Notes: generated by a model from the letters alone, not told the origin. A DNA stretch of 64,000 nucleotides from Vespa crabro (GCF_910589235.1 NC_060969.1:1466001-1530000); one strand, 5' to 3'; shown: positions 47,981-62,150, counted from the stretch's first letter. Program-made: numbers and translations.

Positions 47981-48680
47981 GTTTTTTAGTATAATTATTT
48001 TATATATAATATAATTTTTTATAATTATATCATGGAATGCATTTCAGACCATTCTTCCTAACTTGGTCAGTCTTGTATTTCTAAATGCAACTCCTCCAAT
48101 GACTATCTTTTTTACATATGCTCTCAAGGGTTTACATGATCAATGTCACTATCCTGTATAAAAATATTACTGTTATGAAGTATGTATGTATTTTCTATTT
48201 ATGGTGACGGGGTTGCTTTCATTATCTCTCTATGTGTATACATGAAACATAATCTTATTTGTCATAAACATCATCCTCTGTATTATTTTTTCTAGTCAGT
48301 GGAGGATTTGTTATACACACACAAATACACGAAATCGCGAATTTATTTGCGTGTAAAGTCAAACAAAGTAGTCTAATGTAATTTTTTTTATTATAAAAAT
48401 AGACAATTGTACATTTTAACTAATGCCAATTAAATATATTGCAAATGTTTTTTCAATCAGATGTTCTATAAAAAAAGTTTAATTACATATATGAATTAAT
48501 CTATGTGGCGAAATCACGATGCCAAATAATTGTGAAAATATAAAAATATTTGTTGATAAATTACTTTAAATTTATAATAAAATATATATATATATATACT
48601 TATATAAATATATATATATATATTTCTATTTATATATATACAATATAGTAGAAAATAAAGTAGTAATAAAATTTAATAAC
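47981..48680 (+). other. dumpy 3' UTR with candidate poly(A) signals
   Basis: AT-rich sequence follows the stop codon. AATAAA occurs on the plus strand at 48576-48581, 48654-48659 and 48665-48670, so the transcript probably ends soon after about 48680. An (AT)n tract lies at 48583-48640. No further coding potential was seen. Confidence 0.55.
48583..48640. repeat. (AT)n microsatellite in dumpy 3' UTR
   Basis: Alternating AT runs, interrupted near 48598-48606 and 48620-48630, lie just before the last candidate poly(A) signals. Confidence 0.8.
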
Positions 48681-49120
48681 ATTAAACATGTAACAAACGT
48701 ATCACATACGAACACTTGTAATGTAATAACATTTGCGATAACAAAATTAAAAACGAACATTTTGAAAATAATTGTGATGTTTATTAAATGCATTTATACT
48801 CTAAAATATGAATTTTACATTTTAATATAGTACATGGCTTCCTTAAATTGTAAAAAATACTATTTTATCACAACATAATCAATTTTAAAGACTGTACAAC
48901 ATACTTATCTTTCATTTATAAGTTACATTCGATTGAAAGAATTTATATTAAGGTAAGTGTTAATATAAAATAATTTTAATTTAATTCGGATTATTTAAGT
49001 AAATCCATATAATATTATATTCTTTAATATCATCGATCATTGAATATCTAATGGAGAACTCCATGGCATATAATTTATATTAGATATAAAAGCTATATAT
49101 TAATATACATTTTATGTAAA
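48681..49120 (-). other. RtcB 3' UTR and convergent intergenic region
   Basis: Dumpy and RtcB converge here. On the minus strand AATAAA is found at 48780-48785 (TTTATT on plus), about 335 bases after the RtcB stop, and is the best candidate for its poly(A) signal. The sequence is otherwise AT-rich without recognisable genes. The two transcript ends may be only about 100 bases apart. Confidence 0.5.
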
Positions 49121-51361
<2,241 letters not shown>

Positions 51362-51800
51362 TTTGCTAAAAATAAAATGTAAATAATTGTAATATTTAAT
51401 ATAATTATTTATTATATGATGTAATATAAGTATTAATGTAATAACTAAAGTAACGATTACAATTAAAAAAAAAATATTTAATATTATAATATTAAACCTA
51501 CAATAGTTACATATGTGTGTAAATATTAATTATGAATAATTAATTAAATTATAACTTATACATACAATCGTTCTAAATAAACTTGTAAAAAGCCGACTAC
51601 TCTTACAAAATCTTGTAACAATCGCCTAAAGTTATTTTGACAGTCTAAAAAAATAATCAGTCTTACCACGTTTTAAATATTACTAGATAAAATCAGTACC
51701 AAGCATGCGCAAATACCAAAATGTTTCTACGCATGCGCCGCAATATGTAACTTAATTTCAATATACGTAATATAGGACAATTATCAAAATATATATGTAT
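51362..51800 (-). promoter_or_regulatory. RtcB 5' UTR/promoter with two GCATGCGC motifs
   Basis: Upstream of the RtcB start the plus strand carries GCATGCGC at 51703-51710 and again at 51731-51738, 28 bases apart. They are the only GC-rich islets in this AT-rich stretch. GCATGCGC is the core of the site bound by NRF-1 and its insect homologue Erect wing, which sit at housekeeping promoters. Transcription start is inferred to be near here and is not demonstrated. No TATA box is evident. Confidence 0.4.
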
Positions 51801-52275
51801 ATATGTTCCTTTGATGTAAAATAAGTAGACAAGTAATGTAATAATGTTAAGTGCGACCAAATATTATTTATTTCCATATAATCTATTTACAGCTATGTTG
51901 TGTATTACCCTTTCTACTTTTGTAAATATTATATATAAATTAGCTAAATAATTTTATTTAATGTTTTATATTAACCATATGTGTCACGATTTCAATATTC
52001 ATAAATTACATATCTCATGAAACGCCCGAAGCTGCACTTTGCATTTGCTGGAAGCAAGTGTGATAATAAGATATGTAATAACGTTAAACACGGAGAATAA
52101 AAAAGTGGATAAAAGAGAATTATAGTAATGAAGTACGCATATAAAAATGAGGATTGTGTAATTCCTCTAAAGCTATCATTGAAAACTGTATTGTAAAGAG
52201 TAACAGGGCAAAAAATTATATTTTATATATAAATATATATATGTATAGATATAGATATATATTATATGTAAATTA
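51801..52275 (-). other. alpha-spectrin 3' UTR region
   Basis: Downstream (minus strand) of the alpha-spectrin stop the sequence is AT-rich with short (TA)n runs near 52220-52270. Minus-strand AATAAA signals lie at 51953-51958 and 51867-51872, so the transcript may end shortly before the RtcB promoter motifs. No coding potential was seen. Confidence 0.5.
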
Positions 52276-55200
52276 TTAGTTTTGGAAAAGAGTACGAGTA
52301 AATTCTATATAATCCAATGCTCCCGTAATTGGTCTTTCCGTTTTTGGATCAACGTATGGTTTCATACGTGCCACGCAGTAGTCAGCCATTTCTTTCGTAA
52401 GATTCTGAAAAAAAAAATTACATCATAATATAAAAAACAATAACTTACAAACTGCAATTAAATAAACGATATTATACATACAGCATATAATTCTTCCTTC
52501 GTTACATATGGCCGATCTGCCGCTGTAATGGCACGGAAAGCATTTTCTATTTCCTCCGAACTTTGGACATTTTCTGTTTCTTTGCTTATCATAAACGCCA
52601 TGTATTCTTGTAACGATACGTAACCATCTCTGTTTGGATCGACAATATCTAGAAATAACAAATTCCATATTAAATATAGAACATTATAAGAAAATAATAA
52701 AGTTATAATAAAGTGTAAATGATGATAAATAATCAACAAACCAAGTATGTTTTCAAATTCTGGATCAGGCTGACCCTCTTCGACCATTGGTAAATCATAT
52801 CCAAGTGCTCTCAAACATGATTTGAATTCTTGATGATTTAATCGTCCACTCTTATCCTTATCAAAGTGTTTGAACATCATTGAGAATTCTTTAAGGGCAT
52901 CTTCAGAAACACCAGATTGATTTCTTGCTTGAATTTGTTGTTCGAGATTATGTTGCATACGCATTCCAAGTTGATCCAATTGATCCCATTGTTGTGCCAA
53001 ACCAACTGTACTATGTTCTGTATAACGATTATCAAGGATTAAATGCTCTTCCAATATTGCACCAAGATCTTCGATTTTCTTCAAATCTTGACGACGTGCT
53101 CGAACTTCCTGAGTTTTTCTCTATAATAATGTAATCGGATACATATTGAAATTATATATTATATGTTGGATATTTTCGAACTTTAAATTAGATAGAAATA
53201 AGAAATTTCTCATATTTATACAAACCTTTGTTGCTTCCAATTGTTGTTCCAAAGAACCAGAACCTTCCATCATAGATGTTCTATAAAGTATGAAAAAAGT
53301 ATTGTTGAATAAAATTATTGAAATAACTTATAAGTAAATGAGACATAAATTATATACCTTGTTTCTGCCAACCATTGATGGAACGCGTTAGCATGTTTAG
53401 CGAATTCTTTTCGTAATTTATCATTTTCTTCTTGTCGTTGAGCTTCCTTTGCCAGCTCTACGTCACGTTCCTTGATAATCTTTTGCAAATTACGCCAGGT
53501 ATCTTCCAGTGCTTCCATCGTGAACCATGTATATGGATTTGGGCCAACATTGAAGCTCTTTATTTGTCTATCGAGAGCAGCAAGCGCTTGGAAATCTGCT
53601 TCAGCGGAGGACAAGCTTGCTTGGAATTGAGCATGAGCTTCCCGTAGTGCACGAATCTCTTCGATGCTGTTACATCTAACTGGATCAGTTAAATCTTCCT
53701 CTGCATTTTCGAACCACGAATTGAAAGCGGAAGCTTTCTTGGCAAACGTAAGATAAAGTTCTTCTATCTGTCTAAACTGATCCTGCATTCTTAACAATCG
53801 TTGTTTACGTGCATCAGAATCTGCCAAGAGTTTCTGCCAACGAGTTATCACATCAGCATGACGTTTCTGAATGCTCGGAGTTTGATCATGTCCAGCGTCA
53901 ACGAGCATTTCTTTCAAAGAAGTAATATTTTGTATACCCTCGTGTTCGAACGCGTGTAAGCCAGCATCGAAAGTTTCCTGCTTGGTTAATAGTGTTTGAA
54001 CGGTAGATAAATCACGTCCAAATTCTTCCGAACGTACATGGGTTTCTTTGTCAGCGATCCATGATTCAACAACATCGGCTTTCCACATAAACTGCAAATA
54101 CGCCGAATTATCGTTGAGACGAGTTTTTCTTCTTGCTGCAAGCGCACCAAGTTGTTCCAATTTGTTACGCAATTGCGTACATCTTTGTCCAATAGCATCA
54201 GCTCGATGATTGCCAGCTTTGATCAATGCTTCCCCAGCTTCGCAGATGTCTTTGCAACGTTCTCCATGAGCGGCAAAATCGGTTTCAAAAGCATCATGTT
54301 TCTTTAACAAACCTTGAACAGCAGCCATTGTATCACCATAATCTTCAACTGAAAGCAATTGCTGCTTCTCAGTGATCCACGCTTCTTCTTCTTCGACCTT
54401 CGCTAAGAACTGTTGATACGTCAAGGATTCGTCCAATTTTTGACCTCTGTTAGCAGCCAATTGTTTGAGTTCGGACCAAGCTTGATTGAGAAGCTTCAAA
54501 CGTTGTTCAATCTCATGTGCACCCAAGTTAGAAACATCCATCAATTTTTCTCCTGCTTCTTGAACCGCTTGAATGGCAGGTTCATGACTACCAAGTTCAG
54601 CTTCTAATCTCTTATGCTTCTTTTTAAGATTTTGTACGCCTGTTAGATCACGACCATAATCGTCAGATCCAACCAATAATTTCTTTTCCTTGATCCAAGA
54701 TTCTTCATCGGCGATATCACGGAAGAATTGATGTAATGTGTTAGCCTCGTTGAGTCTTGCTTGTCTATGTGCAGCAAGATTTCTAATACGTTCGTATCGT
54801 TCGTTTATGCTCTGTCTCTTCTCTTGAATACCAGTTGCATCAAATTGTCCACTTTCAATGAGAGAATCTGCTTGTGCATTCATATCTTTGATTCTTTCTT
54901 CGTGAGCTTGAATATCCGCCTCGACCAATTGATGTTTCTTCATCAAATTTTGCACGGATGCTAAATCTTTGCCCGCATCTTCAGAAGTTAATAAACTTTC
55001 AACCTCACCAAGCCAAAAGTCTAAATCCTTTACAGCCGCAATGTATGTACGTTGTTTATTGGCCTCTTTCAATTTCATAGATTTCTCTGTAGTCTTTTGA
55101 GTAAGATATTCCCATTGGTCAGCAATAGATGCTAATCTCTTTTGAACTGCATCTTCAGAACCCGCGCATTGATGTTTCTCTATCAAATTTCCTCCCATTG

Positions 55201-55997
55201 CTAGAACCGATTGAATTCTATCTGCATTAGCTGCAAGCTCCGCTTCGAACGCCTGATGTTTCTGATGTTTCGATTGTATATTAGCAGGATCTTTGTAATT
55301 TTCTTCCGTAGCTAATTGCAATTTTTCAGCTATCCAATTTTCAATTTCATCAGCATCTCTAGAGAATTGTTGAAGAGTCTGGGATTCTCCTAATTTCGAT
55401 CGTTTCTCTATAAGAGCGTCCTTCAAATGTCTCCAACGATCCAATACTTGACAACGTTTCTCGTCTATCGGCTTGGCTGCATAATGTTCAGCTGCAATTA
55501 ATTGATCAGCCAAAGTTTGTAAAGTTGCAATTTTCTCTTCGTGCGCATTTATAGCTTTATCGAAATCTTCGTGTTTCTTTATCAATGCCTCAACATTATC
55601 GTTACTATCAACGGTGTCTGCACTGCTCAAGAAAGCTTCTCGTGCGCTCATCCAATTCTCCGCTTGTTCACAGTCTCTGCAGAATAATTGTAGCTCTAAG
55701 TTTTGATCCAATTGCATGCGTCGTTGGATCCAAGCTTTTTCTAATTCCTGTCGAGCTTCGGCCATTGATTCGAGTTTTTCCTGGATTTCTACACTGGCAT
55801 AATGACTTGATTGCAACAATTGTTGGCCAAATAATTCAAATGCCTGGAATGTTCCAGCTCTGGCATCGATTTCCATTCGGTGTTCCTGTAAAATAATAGT
55901 AAAAATCAAATTAATAAGATAATAATGAATTTTTTTTGCTATAAAAAAAAAAAAAATAAAAATAAAAAAAAATAAAAAAAAAATAATAAAAATCCTG

Positions 55998-56049
<52 letters not shown>

Positions 56050-59000
56050 AAATGCACAATTGTATTGTTATATATCATTTCAATCCACTCAATAATAAAT
56101 GCTATAAGCGGCAAACGAAGCTGAAAATATTCAAATTGTTAATGAGCTAATATCTTCACGGAAAACACGATCGCTTTTGTCTTGTTCTAATCAGCTTTAA
56201 TATTAAATAATATATGCGTGATAATTAATTGTACGTATTTTCAGAGACAAAGCGTCGCAAATACGTCGTTGCATGCTAAAATCCTCTGATACCTCTGGAA
56301 GAACGCCGTATCGCGCATCTATCTCTGCTCTGTGATTCTATAATTCAAATAACTTGTGAACGATCTGTGGGACTACGAGAAAGGAAATTTTTTATAATAA
56401 AATCTATATTAGATTTACCTGATGACGTTCGAGCAATGCCTCAGCCCCCGTAACATCCGAAGCAAGCTCCTCAGAAGCAACAAGACCCATCATTGAGTTT
56501 ATCCATGCCATCAAATCACGATAATCGCTAAGGAATCGTTGTAAATCGTAAGAGTCCAATAATTTTTCTTTTCTACTATTAGCTTTCGCTGTGAGTTGAG
56601 TCCATTCTTCATTGATCTCTTTTTGTTTAGCATAAGTTTGTTCAGCTGTTTCCGGATGAGATTGCATCAAACGATTCGCTGTTTCATCCAACTGTTTAAT
56701 TTTATCTCCAAGGGCTGCTAAATCTCTCTCCAATCCTTCGTGTTTACGTTGCAACGCTTGAACGCTACGTAAATCTTTACCAAGATCATCGTTATTTAAG
56801 GCCGCGTCTTTCTCACGAATCCAATCTTTCGTTTCGTCAACGTCACGATGGAAACGTTGAACTTCGTGAGCAGAACCCAATTGGCTCGCTCGTTCAGCTG
56901 TAAGTGTTTGCAGGCTCTTCCATTTTTCATTCAAATCTTGTATTTGTGTCTGAATCTTTAATGCAGCTTCCGTCTGTCCGAGACTCATCAATTGTACAGC
57001 AATCTCGTTCATTTCTGCGAGACGTACCTCGTTAGCTTTTAGATCAGCCTGGAAATCATCGAATTTCTTTTGCATCACTTCTACTTGTTCCAAATCTTCA
57101 CCGACGTCTTGTACTTGTGCATGATTTTCTTTGTCCTTTATCCATGTTTCTAATTCAGCGGCCTCTCTGACGAGAACATAAGCCTTCGCAGTTTCGTTCA
57201 ATTTAACCTGACGTTCTCGAGCCAATCTCAAAAGGTCATCGTATTGTGCTTCAATCTGTGCTTGCCTAGCTGCAATTGAACTTTGCTCTCTTGCTAAATT
57301 CTGTTGCGAAGCACTCAAGCCTGCCTCAGGTTCGACACGTTTGACATATGCGGCTGGTACAAAGCCTTGGCGATCATTGACCTCTACTTTCCACCAATCT
57401 TTATTATTGGAATTGAGAAGAGTCAAAGTATCACCTTTTTTCATGGATACTTCTCTCGGTGATTTTTCAGCGTAATCGTATAATGCAACGACACATTCTT
57501 TACCCGTTATATCAATGGTAGGAGTTTCTTGTTGACGACAGGAAGCTGCTTGCTCACGTAATGCTGTTATAGTACTGGCAAATGCTTCTAGATCGCTAAC
57601 AAGAGCTTCGTGTTTCTTTAACAAGGCCTCGGAACTGTCTTCATCTTTACCGTAATCGGCATTCATAACGATCGGTCTTTTCTCTTTCATCCAGGATTCA
57701 GCTTCATTAGCATCAGCAAAATACTGATGTGCCTGAAGCGAATCATCAAGATCATTTTTACGTTGTCGTGCCTTTTCTTTCAATTGTCCCCAGTGTTCAT
57801 CCAAAGCAGCAAGACGTTGACTAATCTCTCCAGATGCGAAATGACCATCTTGCAACATGGTTGAACCTGCTTGACATACAGCAGCTACTCGTGGTTCGTG
57901 ATTATTGATTTCTGCTAGAACAGCTTGATGTTTCTTTTGTAAATTCTGAACTCCGATAAGATCACGTCCACGATTAGTAGATGCAGCGACTGGCTCTTTT
58001 TCACGAATCCAAGCTTCCTCGTCTTCGATATCTCTAAACAATTGTTGAACTTGTAAAGAATCCAAAAGTCGTTGTTTTCGAACGCTCATGGGTCGTTGCA
58101 AAGCTGAATAACGTGCTTGTAATTGGTCTTCTTTGGATTTTATGTTATCAGCATCAAAGTGTCCTTGCTTAACAAATTGTTCCGCGGCTTGAGCTATACT
58201 TTCAATTCTATCCGCGTGAGATGTTACATCAGCTTCCAAAAGGGCATGTTTCTTTTGTAAGTTTTGAACGCTGGTCAAATCCTTTCCATAATCTTCTGAC
58301 ATAAGCTGTCCTTCAACCTCCGAAAGCCATAATTCAATGTCTTCGACCGTACGATTAAATTGTTGTTGTTGAGACGCTTCTTGTAATTTTGCACCTTTTT
58401 TCTCTGTAGCATGTGCTAAACTTTCCCATAGCGATACAATTTCTTCTGTACGAGTACGTATACGATCACTGGCATAATGATTGTTATCTATCAATTCTTG
58501 TCCTGTTGCTACCAACTCTTCCATACGAGTTTTATTAGCATTCAATTCTTGTTCGAAATTCTGATGCTTTTGAACTTTTCCATTAAGATTAGTTGGATCC
58601 AAATAGCTATCATCGGTAGCAAATTTAAGTTTCTCATTAATCCAACCTTTGGTTTCATCGCAATCACGTTCGAATTGTTGTAATTTGTATGCATCTTCTA
58701 AACGATGTCTTCGTTGCGCAGATTTGTCAAGAAGTATAGCTCTTCTTTCTAATAACATTTGTCGTCGTTGAGCAACATCGTCTGCAGCATAATGTTCTCC
58801 CTCTATCAACTTCCCAGCAAACTCATCTAATACTTTGATCTTTTCTTCTTGAGCTGCCAATGACTTGTCAAAATCTTCGTGTTTCTTTATAAGAGCCTCT
58901 ACACTATCAAGAGAATCGCCCAAGTCTTCGTTAGCTAAAAATGCTTCTTGCTTTGCCATCCAAGCATCAGCCTGTTCTGTATCTCTATAAAATAGTTGTA

Positions 59001-60642
59001 AATCCATACACTGTTCGTATAAAATACGTCGTTTCTCCCATAAACTAAGAAGAGACGCTTTATCTTCTGCAAGAGACTCTAATTTACGAGCTACTTCTTC
59101 AGCTGCATAATGTTTTTTCTCCAAAAGTTTATTGCCAGCCATAATTGTAGAATCGAAACTATCTGCTCTGGCATCTATTTCTCCTTTGTGTTCTTGATGT
59201 CTCTCTAAAAGGGCTTCAGCCCCAGCCACATCTTTAGCAAGTTCATCCGCAGAAATAATTGCACGCATATCATTCATCCAAGAAACTAAATCTCTATAAT
59301 CAGCCAAAAAACGATGTAAATAATACGATTCGTCGAGTTTCAAACGTCTTTCTTTGGCTTTTGCCGTTAGACTTTCCCAAGATTGAAGGATTTCTGCTCG
59401 TTTAGCTTGTATTTGTTTTGAATGGTCTGCTTGGTGAATAGCTGCCAGACGATCTGCTTCTGCTCCTAATGTATACACCTTATCTTCTAAAGCTGCAAGA
59501 TCACGTTCTATACCCTCATGTTTGCGCTGAAGTGTTTGCACACTGGCAAGATCACGTCCAAAGTCATCAGAAGATAATACAACATCTTTTTCGGCAATCC
59601 AAGCCATTGTCTCATCGGCATCTCGATTAAATCTTTGAATCTCATGTGCTCCAAATAATTTCTCTTGTCTAAGGATAGCAAGTTGTTTCAATCTTTGCCA
59701 TGATTCATTTAATTCCTCTTTTCTACGTAAAATGGTATCACGTTCTGGATGACCGTCTAAAAGAAGTTTGTCTGCGATTTCATTGACTTCTGTTACTCTG
59801 TACTCTTGACTTGCCATATCTTTCTGAAATTCATCAAATTTCCTTTGCAATACTTCAACATGTTCTAGATCATGACCAAATTCATCAGTAGTCACAAATG
59901 CCTCTTTATCATGGATCCAAAACATGACTTCATCACAGTGTCGTATAAATTGTACAAGAACTAAAGCCTGCTGTAATTTCAGCCCTTTGTCAGCCAATCG
60001 TGACAATAATAATTCCCACAAGCTATGAAGTTCCTCTGTAAAATTAAACATACAAAAGAATATATATATATGCTATATAAAAGTATAAATATAACAAATA
60101 AGATATAACCAATCATGATTCATAATAAAAAAAATCGTCTATGTTTACCTAATCTTTTACGAATGACATCACTAGCAAAGTGATGTTGCGCTATCATCTC
60201 AGAACCGGTATTATCGAGTAATACAATGGCATTGGAGTGAGCAGCAACTTCTGCTTCGAATGCTTGATGCTTCTGAATTTTGGCTTGCAAATTTGTCGGA
60301 TCTTTGTAGCTTTCATCTGATGCTGCTTGTAATTTTTCGTAAATCCATCCCTCGAGTTCATCCGCATCTCGCTTAAAATACTAAAGCGAAGAATGATCGT
60401 TAAGGGAAGAAAAAAAAGAACCGATGCAATTTGTTTATTACATTATACGATAGAAAAGTAAATATAAATCAACTGAAATATCATATTACTTGAAAGCGAC
60501 GGGAGTCCTCGAGTTTATCTCGTTTATTACGAGCTTCAGCTTTGAAATTAGCATATCTTCCAAGAACTTGTTCACGTCGTTCTTGAATATCTTCTGGATT
60601 TTCCAGAATTTTCACCTCCTTCGGTGTTATCTGATCCATCAT
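52276..60642 (-). CDS. alpha-Spec: alpha-spectrin, complete, 8 coding exons
   Basis: Alpha-spectrin pairs with beta-spectrins into tetramers that cross-link actin under the plasma membrane. Exons from the start: 60642-60490, 60380-60149, 60035-56419, 55885-53358, 53280-53226, 53120-52742, 52648-52482, 52404-52276. They join in frame to 2,419 residues (Drosophila about 2,415). The protein starts [14 protein letters not shown], then shows triple-helical spectrin repeats with the usual WI/WL at the start of helix A, an SH3 domain inserted at about residues 970-1028, a conserved SNPYTW-like stretch ([15 protein letters not shown]), and a C-terminal calmodulin-like region with two canonical EF-hands, ending TRTLFQN. 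Two exons carry 85% of the protein (3,617 and 2,528 bases), unlike the finely split dumpy gene next door. Two ATGs are adjacent at the start; the first is used here. No lesion was seen. Confidence 0.97.
52482..52890 (-). CDS. alpha-Spec: C-terminal EF-hand pair of alpha-spectrin
   Basis: EF-hand 1 has the loop [12 protein letters not shown] and EF-hand 2 the loop [12 protein letters not shown]. Both keep acidic or oxygen-bearing residues at positions 1, 3, 5 and 9, glycine at 6 and glutamate at 12, so both look able to bind calcium. The second loop is split from the first by the intron at 52649-52741 (donor GTTTGT). The last exon adds the calcium-independent third hand (LTKEMADYC ... DYIEFTRTL). 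Confidence 0.93.
55943..56046. repeat. A-rich tract facing a T48 run (imperfect inverted repeat)
   Basis: About 50 bases of A interrupted by single T are followed by TCCTGC and 48 T. The arms could pair as a long A:U hairpin in the transcript. Exact run lengths in assemblies of such tracts are unreliable. Confidence 0.8.
56293..56337 (-). CDS. alpha-Spec: Candidate 45-base cassette exon of alpha-spectrin
   Basis: Within the 533-base intron between the two giant exons, the minus strand shows an acceptor (GAATTATAG) followed by 45 bases encoding [15 protein letters not shown] and then a GTATCA donor. Both ends are phase 0, matching the flanking exons, so inclusion would insert 15 residues in frame after LLERHQ. 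The first part resembles the start of the next constitutive exon ([11 protein letters not shown]), suggesting an ancient partial exon duplication. The island from 56232 to 56337 is clearly more GC-rich than the intron around it and the frame stays open past the donor. The donor is weak and no transcript evidence is available, so this could be a decayed duplicate. Confidence 0.45.
57330..57512 (-). CDS. alpha-Spec: SH3 domain of alpha-spectrin
   Basis: The segment encodes [14 protein letters not shown], then [15 protein letters not shown] and [18 protein letters not shown], the double tryptophan and the GFVPAAYV end are the landmark residues of the alpha-spectrin SH3 fold and its proline-peptide groove. 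It is placed inside the repeat region at about residues 970-1028, as in other alpha-spectrins, and is followed by the [11 protein letters not shown] linker. Confidence 0.95.
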
Positions 60643-61100
60643 TGAAAATTCTTTATATCGAACGTCTTTAATGAATATCCACTTGCGGCCAAGATGGCCG
60701 AGGGGTGTGGCTGGTCGATTGTTCTTTTAAAAATCAAGAATTCGCTTATCTGAAACTATAACAATGTTTAACAATATACGTTCAACTAAAACTTTTATAT
60801 CTTTTATTTAACAAATTTCTACAACTCATAAATAAACTCGACTAAAAATACACACTTTCTTCGTGCGCTCCAATAACTCGCTTAGATCCGTTACTAACGC
60901 GCTCTCTCTGCACAGTGACGTTTCGAGGAACACGTAACGGTGCGGCTGATACGTGATTGGTCGATTTATTTCGTACTGTATTCAACCAACCTTACCTCAG
61001 CTCAATAGGTCAAATTCACATTGGTTGAATTTCTTTATAGATATATGTACAATGTATATAATGGGATACATACAAACATGTAATCATGATTATGACGTTA
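60643..61100 (-). promoter_or_regulatory. alpha-spectrin 5' UTR and promoter region
   Basis: Upstream of the alpha-spectrin ATG there is a GC-rich islet GCGGCCAAGATGGCCGAGG at 60685-60703, which is partly palindromic and contains the AAGATGGC core used by YY1/Pleiohomeotic. Further upstream are a CRE-like TGACGTTT near 60916-60923 and inverted CCAAT boxes (ATTGG) at 60956-60960 and about 61019-61024. These fit a TATA-less housekeeping promoter. The ATG inside the islet is on the plus strand and is not a start for spectrin. Transcription start and any 5' UTR intron are not determined. Confidence 0.45.
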
Positions 61101-61975
61101 CGTTTATCTTCGAAACTTACGTCATGTAGCTATATATGGCATTTCCGAAATAAGTAGGAAGGTAGTATTTATATGATAATATTAAGTAATTGGATAATTT
61201 TTGATCATTATTTTTATCAAAGAAAAGTTTTATAGAACATGATTTCTGAAAATATTTAATGTATTATGATAAATGATGCTAGTTATAATAATTCTATCTT
61301 AAATAGATTTATAGAAATATTTGTTAAATTTAAATTCCAATGGGTAAATTGAATAATCTAATAGAGCATTTTTACGTTATGGTACAATAATCTTTTATTA
61401 AATTTCACCTACAAACAACGAATCACAGAACGTTACATTAGAGTTCCTTACATCAATCCATCGTGTCTTCATATATTTTACAGGTAAATAATTATATATT
61501 TATCCCTATTACAATAAAGTCTTATTCGTTAAAATATCTTGTAGCGTAGTCAATCATTATGTGTATATATAAATTTAATTCACCTAAAAATATGATTTTT
61601 TGTTGTAGTGTTCATTCATCGTTTATAAGTGTCTGCTATCATGTATACAAGTGGTACGTTAGGTATAGGTACTTGCTTTTGTCCATTGTACTCTGATATT
61701 TTTTTTCTTAATTTTTGTATGAATATTCATATATATTCTCAATGGTTCCGTATTATATAGAAAAATTATTATTTCAAAAATCTTCATATGTCAAAAGACT
61801 TTTTTCATCGACAAAAATCTAAAACTCTACTCCACCAAACGAGGATAGGGCTAACATTTTTTCTTTCTTTTTTTTTTCTTCTTTTTTTTTTTTAAGTACC
61901 TGGACAAAGTGATGGTATTACAATATAAATCACTAAAAGTTTTATGTTTTTTCTTCTTTTTTTTTCATTTTTTTT

Positions 61976-61977
<2 letters not shown>
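61101..61977. other. Non-coding region upstream of alpha-spectrin
   Basis: AT-rich sequence with no supported gene. At 61610-61663 a plus-strand stretch follows TTGTTGTAG and runs through ATGTATACAAGTGG to TTAG before GTATAG, so it has the outline of a small first coding exon, but I recognise nothing in it. Short T-rich runs begin near 61857. Confidence 0.5.

Positions 61978-62013
<36 letters not shown>
61978..62013. repeat. Poly-T tract (about 36 T)
   Basis: An uninterrupted T run, preceded by TTTTTTCATTT repeats from about 61945, sits immediately before the ABC-like fragment. It could be a slipped homopolymer or act as a pyrimidine tract. Confidence 0.85.
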
Positions 62014-62017
<4 letters not shown>

Positions 62018-62018
<1 letters not shown>

Positions 62019-62150
62019 GCAACATGTCTTTGTTAATACAAGAAGGCAATTTGCTTTGTATCATCGGTATATCCGGCGTCCCCAAGACATTTATGATTTT
62101 AACGATACTGAATATATTTTTAAGTGGCAAATGTAAGGGACCATTTTACA
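62018..62150 (+). pseudogene. Possible decayed ABC-transporter Walker A fragment
   Basis: After the poly-T tract and an AAAAG, the plus strand encodes MSLLIQEGNLLCIIG followed by ISGVPKTFMILTIL. This resembles the start of an ABC nucleotide-binding domain of the ABCG type, where GELL..IGPSG precedes the GKT of Walker A. The catalytic glycine before lysine is replaced by proline (VPKT for SGKT), and the frame then runs into low-complexity GT repeats. No other ABC motif (Q-loop, signature, Walker B) is present nearby. It is either an old relic or a chance match in a 39-residue stretch. Confidence 0.25.

Larger units (their letters stand above)
55886..56418 (-). other. alpha-spectrin intron with A-rich and T48 tracts
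   Basis: This 533-base intron separates the two giant exons. It contains an A-rich tract (55943-55992), six bases later an uninterrupted run of 48 T (55999-56046), and the candidate cassette exon at 56293-56337. The remainder is AT-rich with nothing recognised. Confidence 0.75.

Noticed and set aside
55911..56114. Lysine/phenylalanine-rich minus-strand frame in the spectrin intron
   Set aside because: It is a translation of the poly-A/poly-T tracts.
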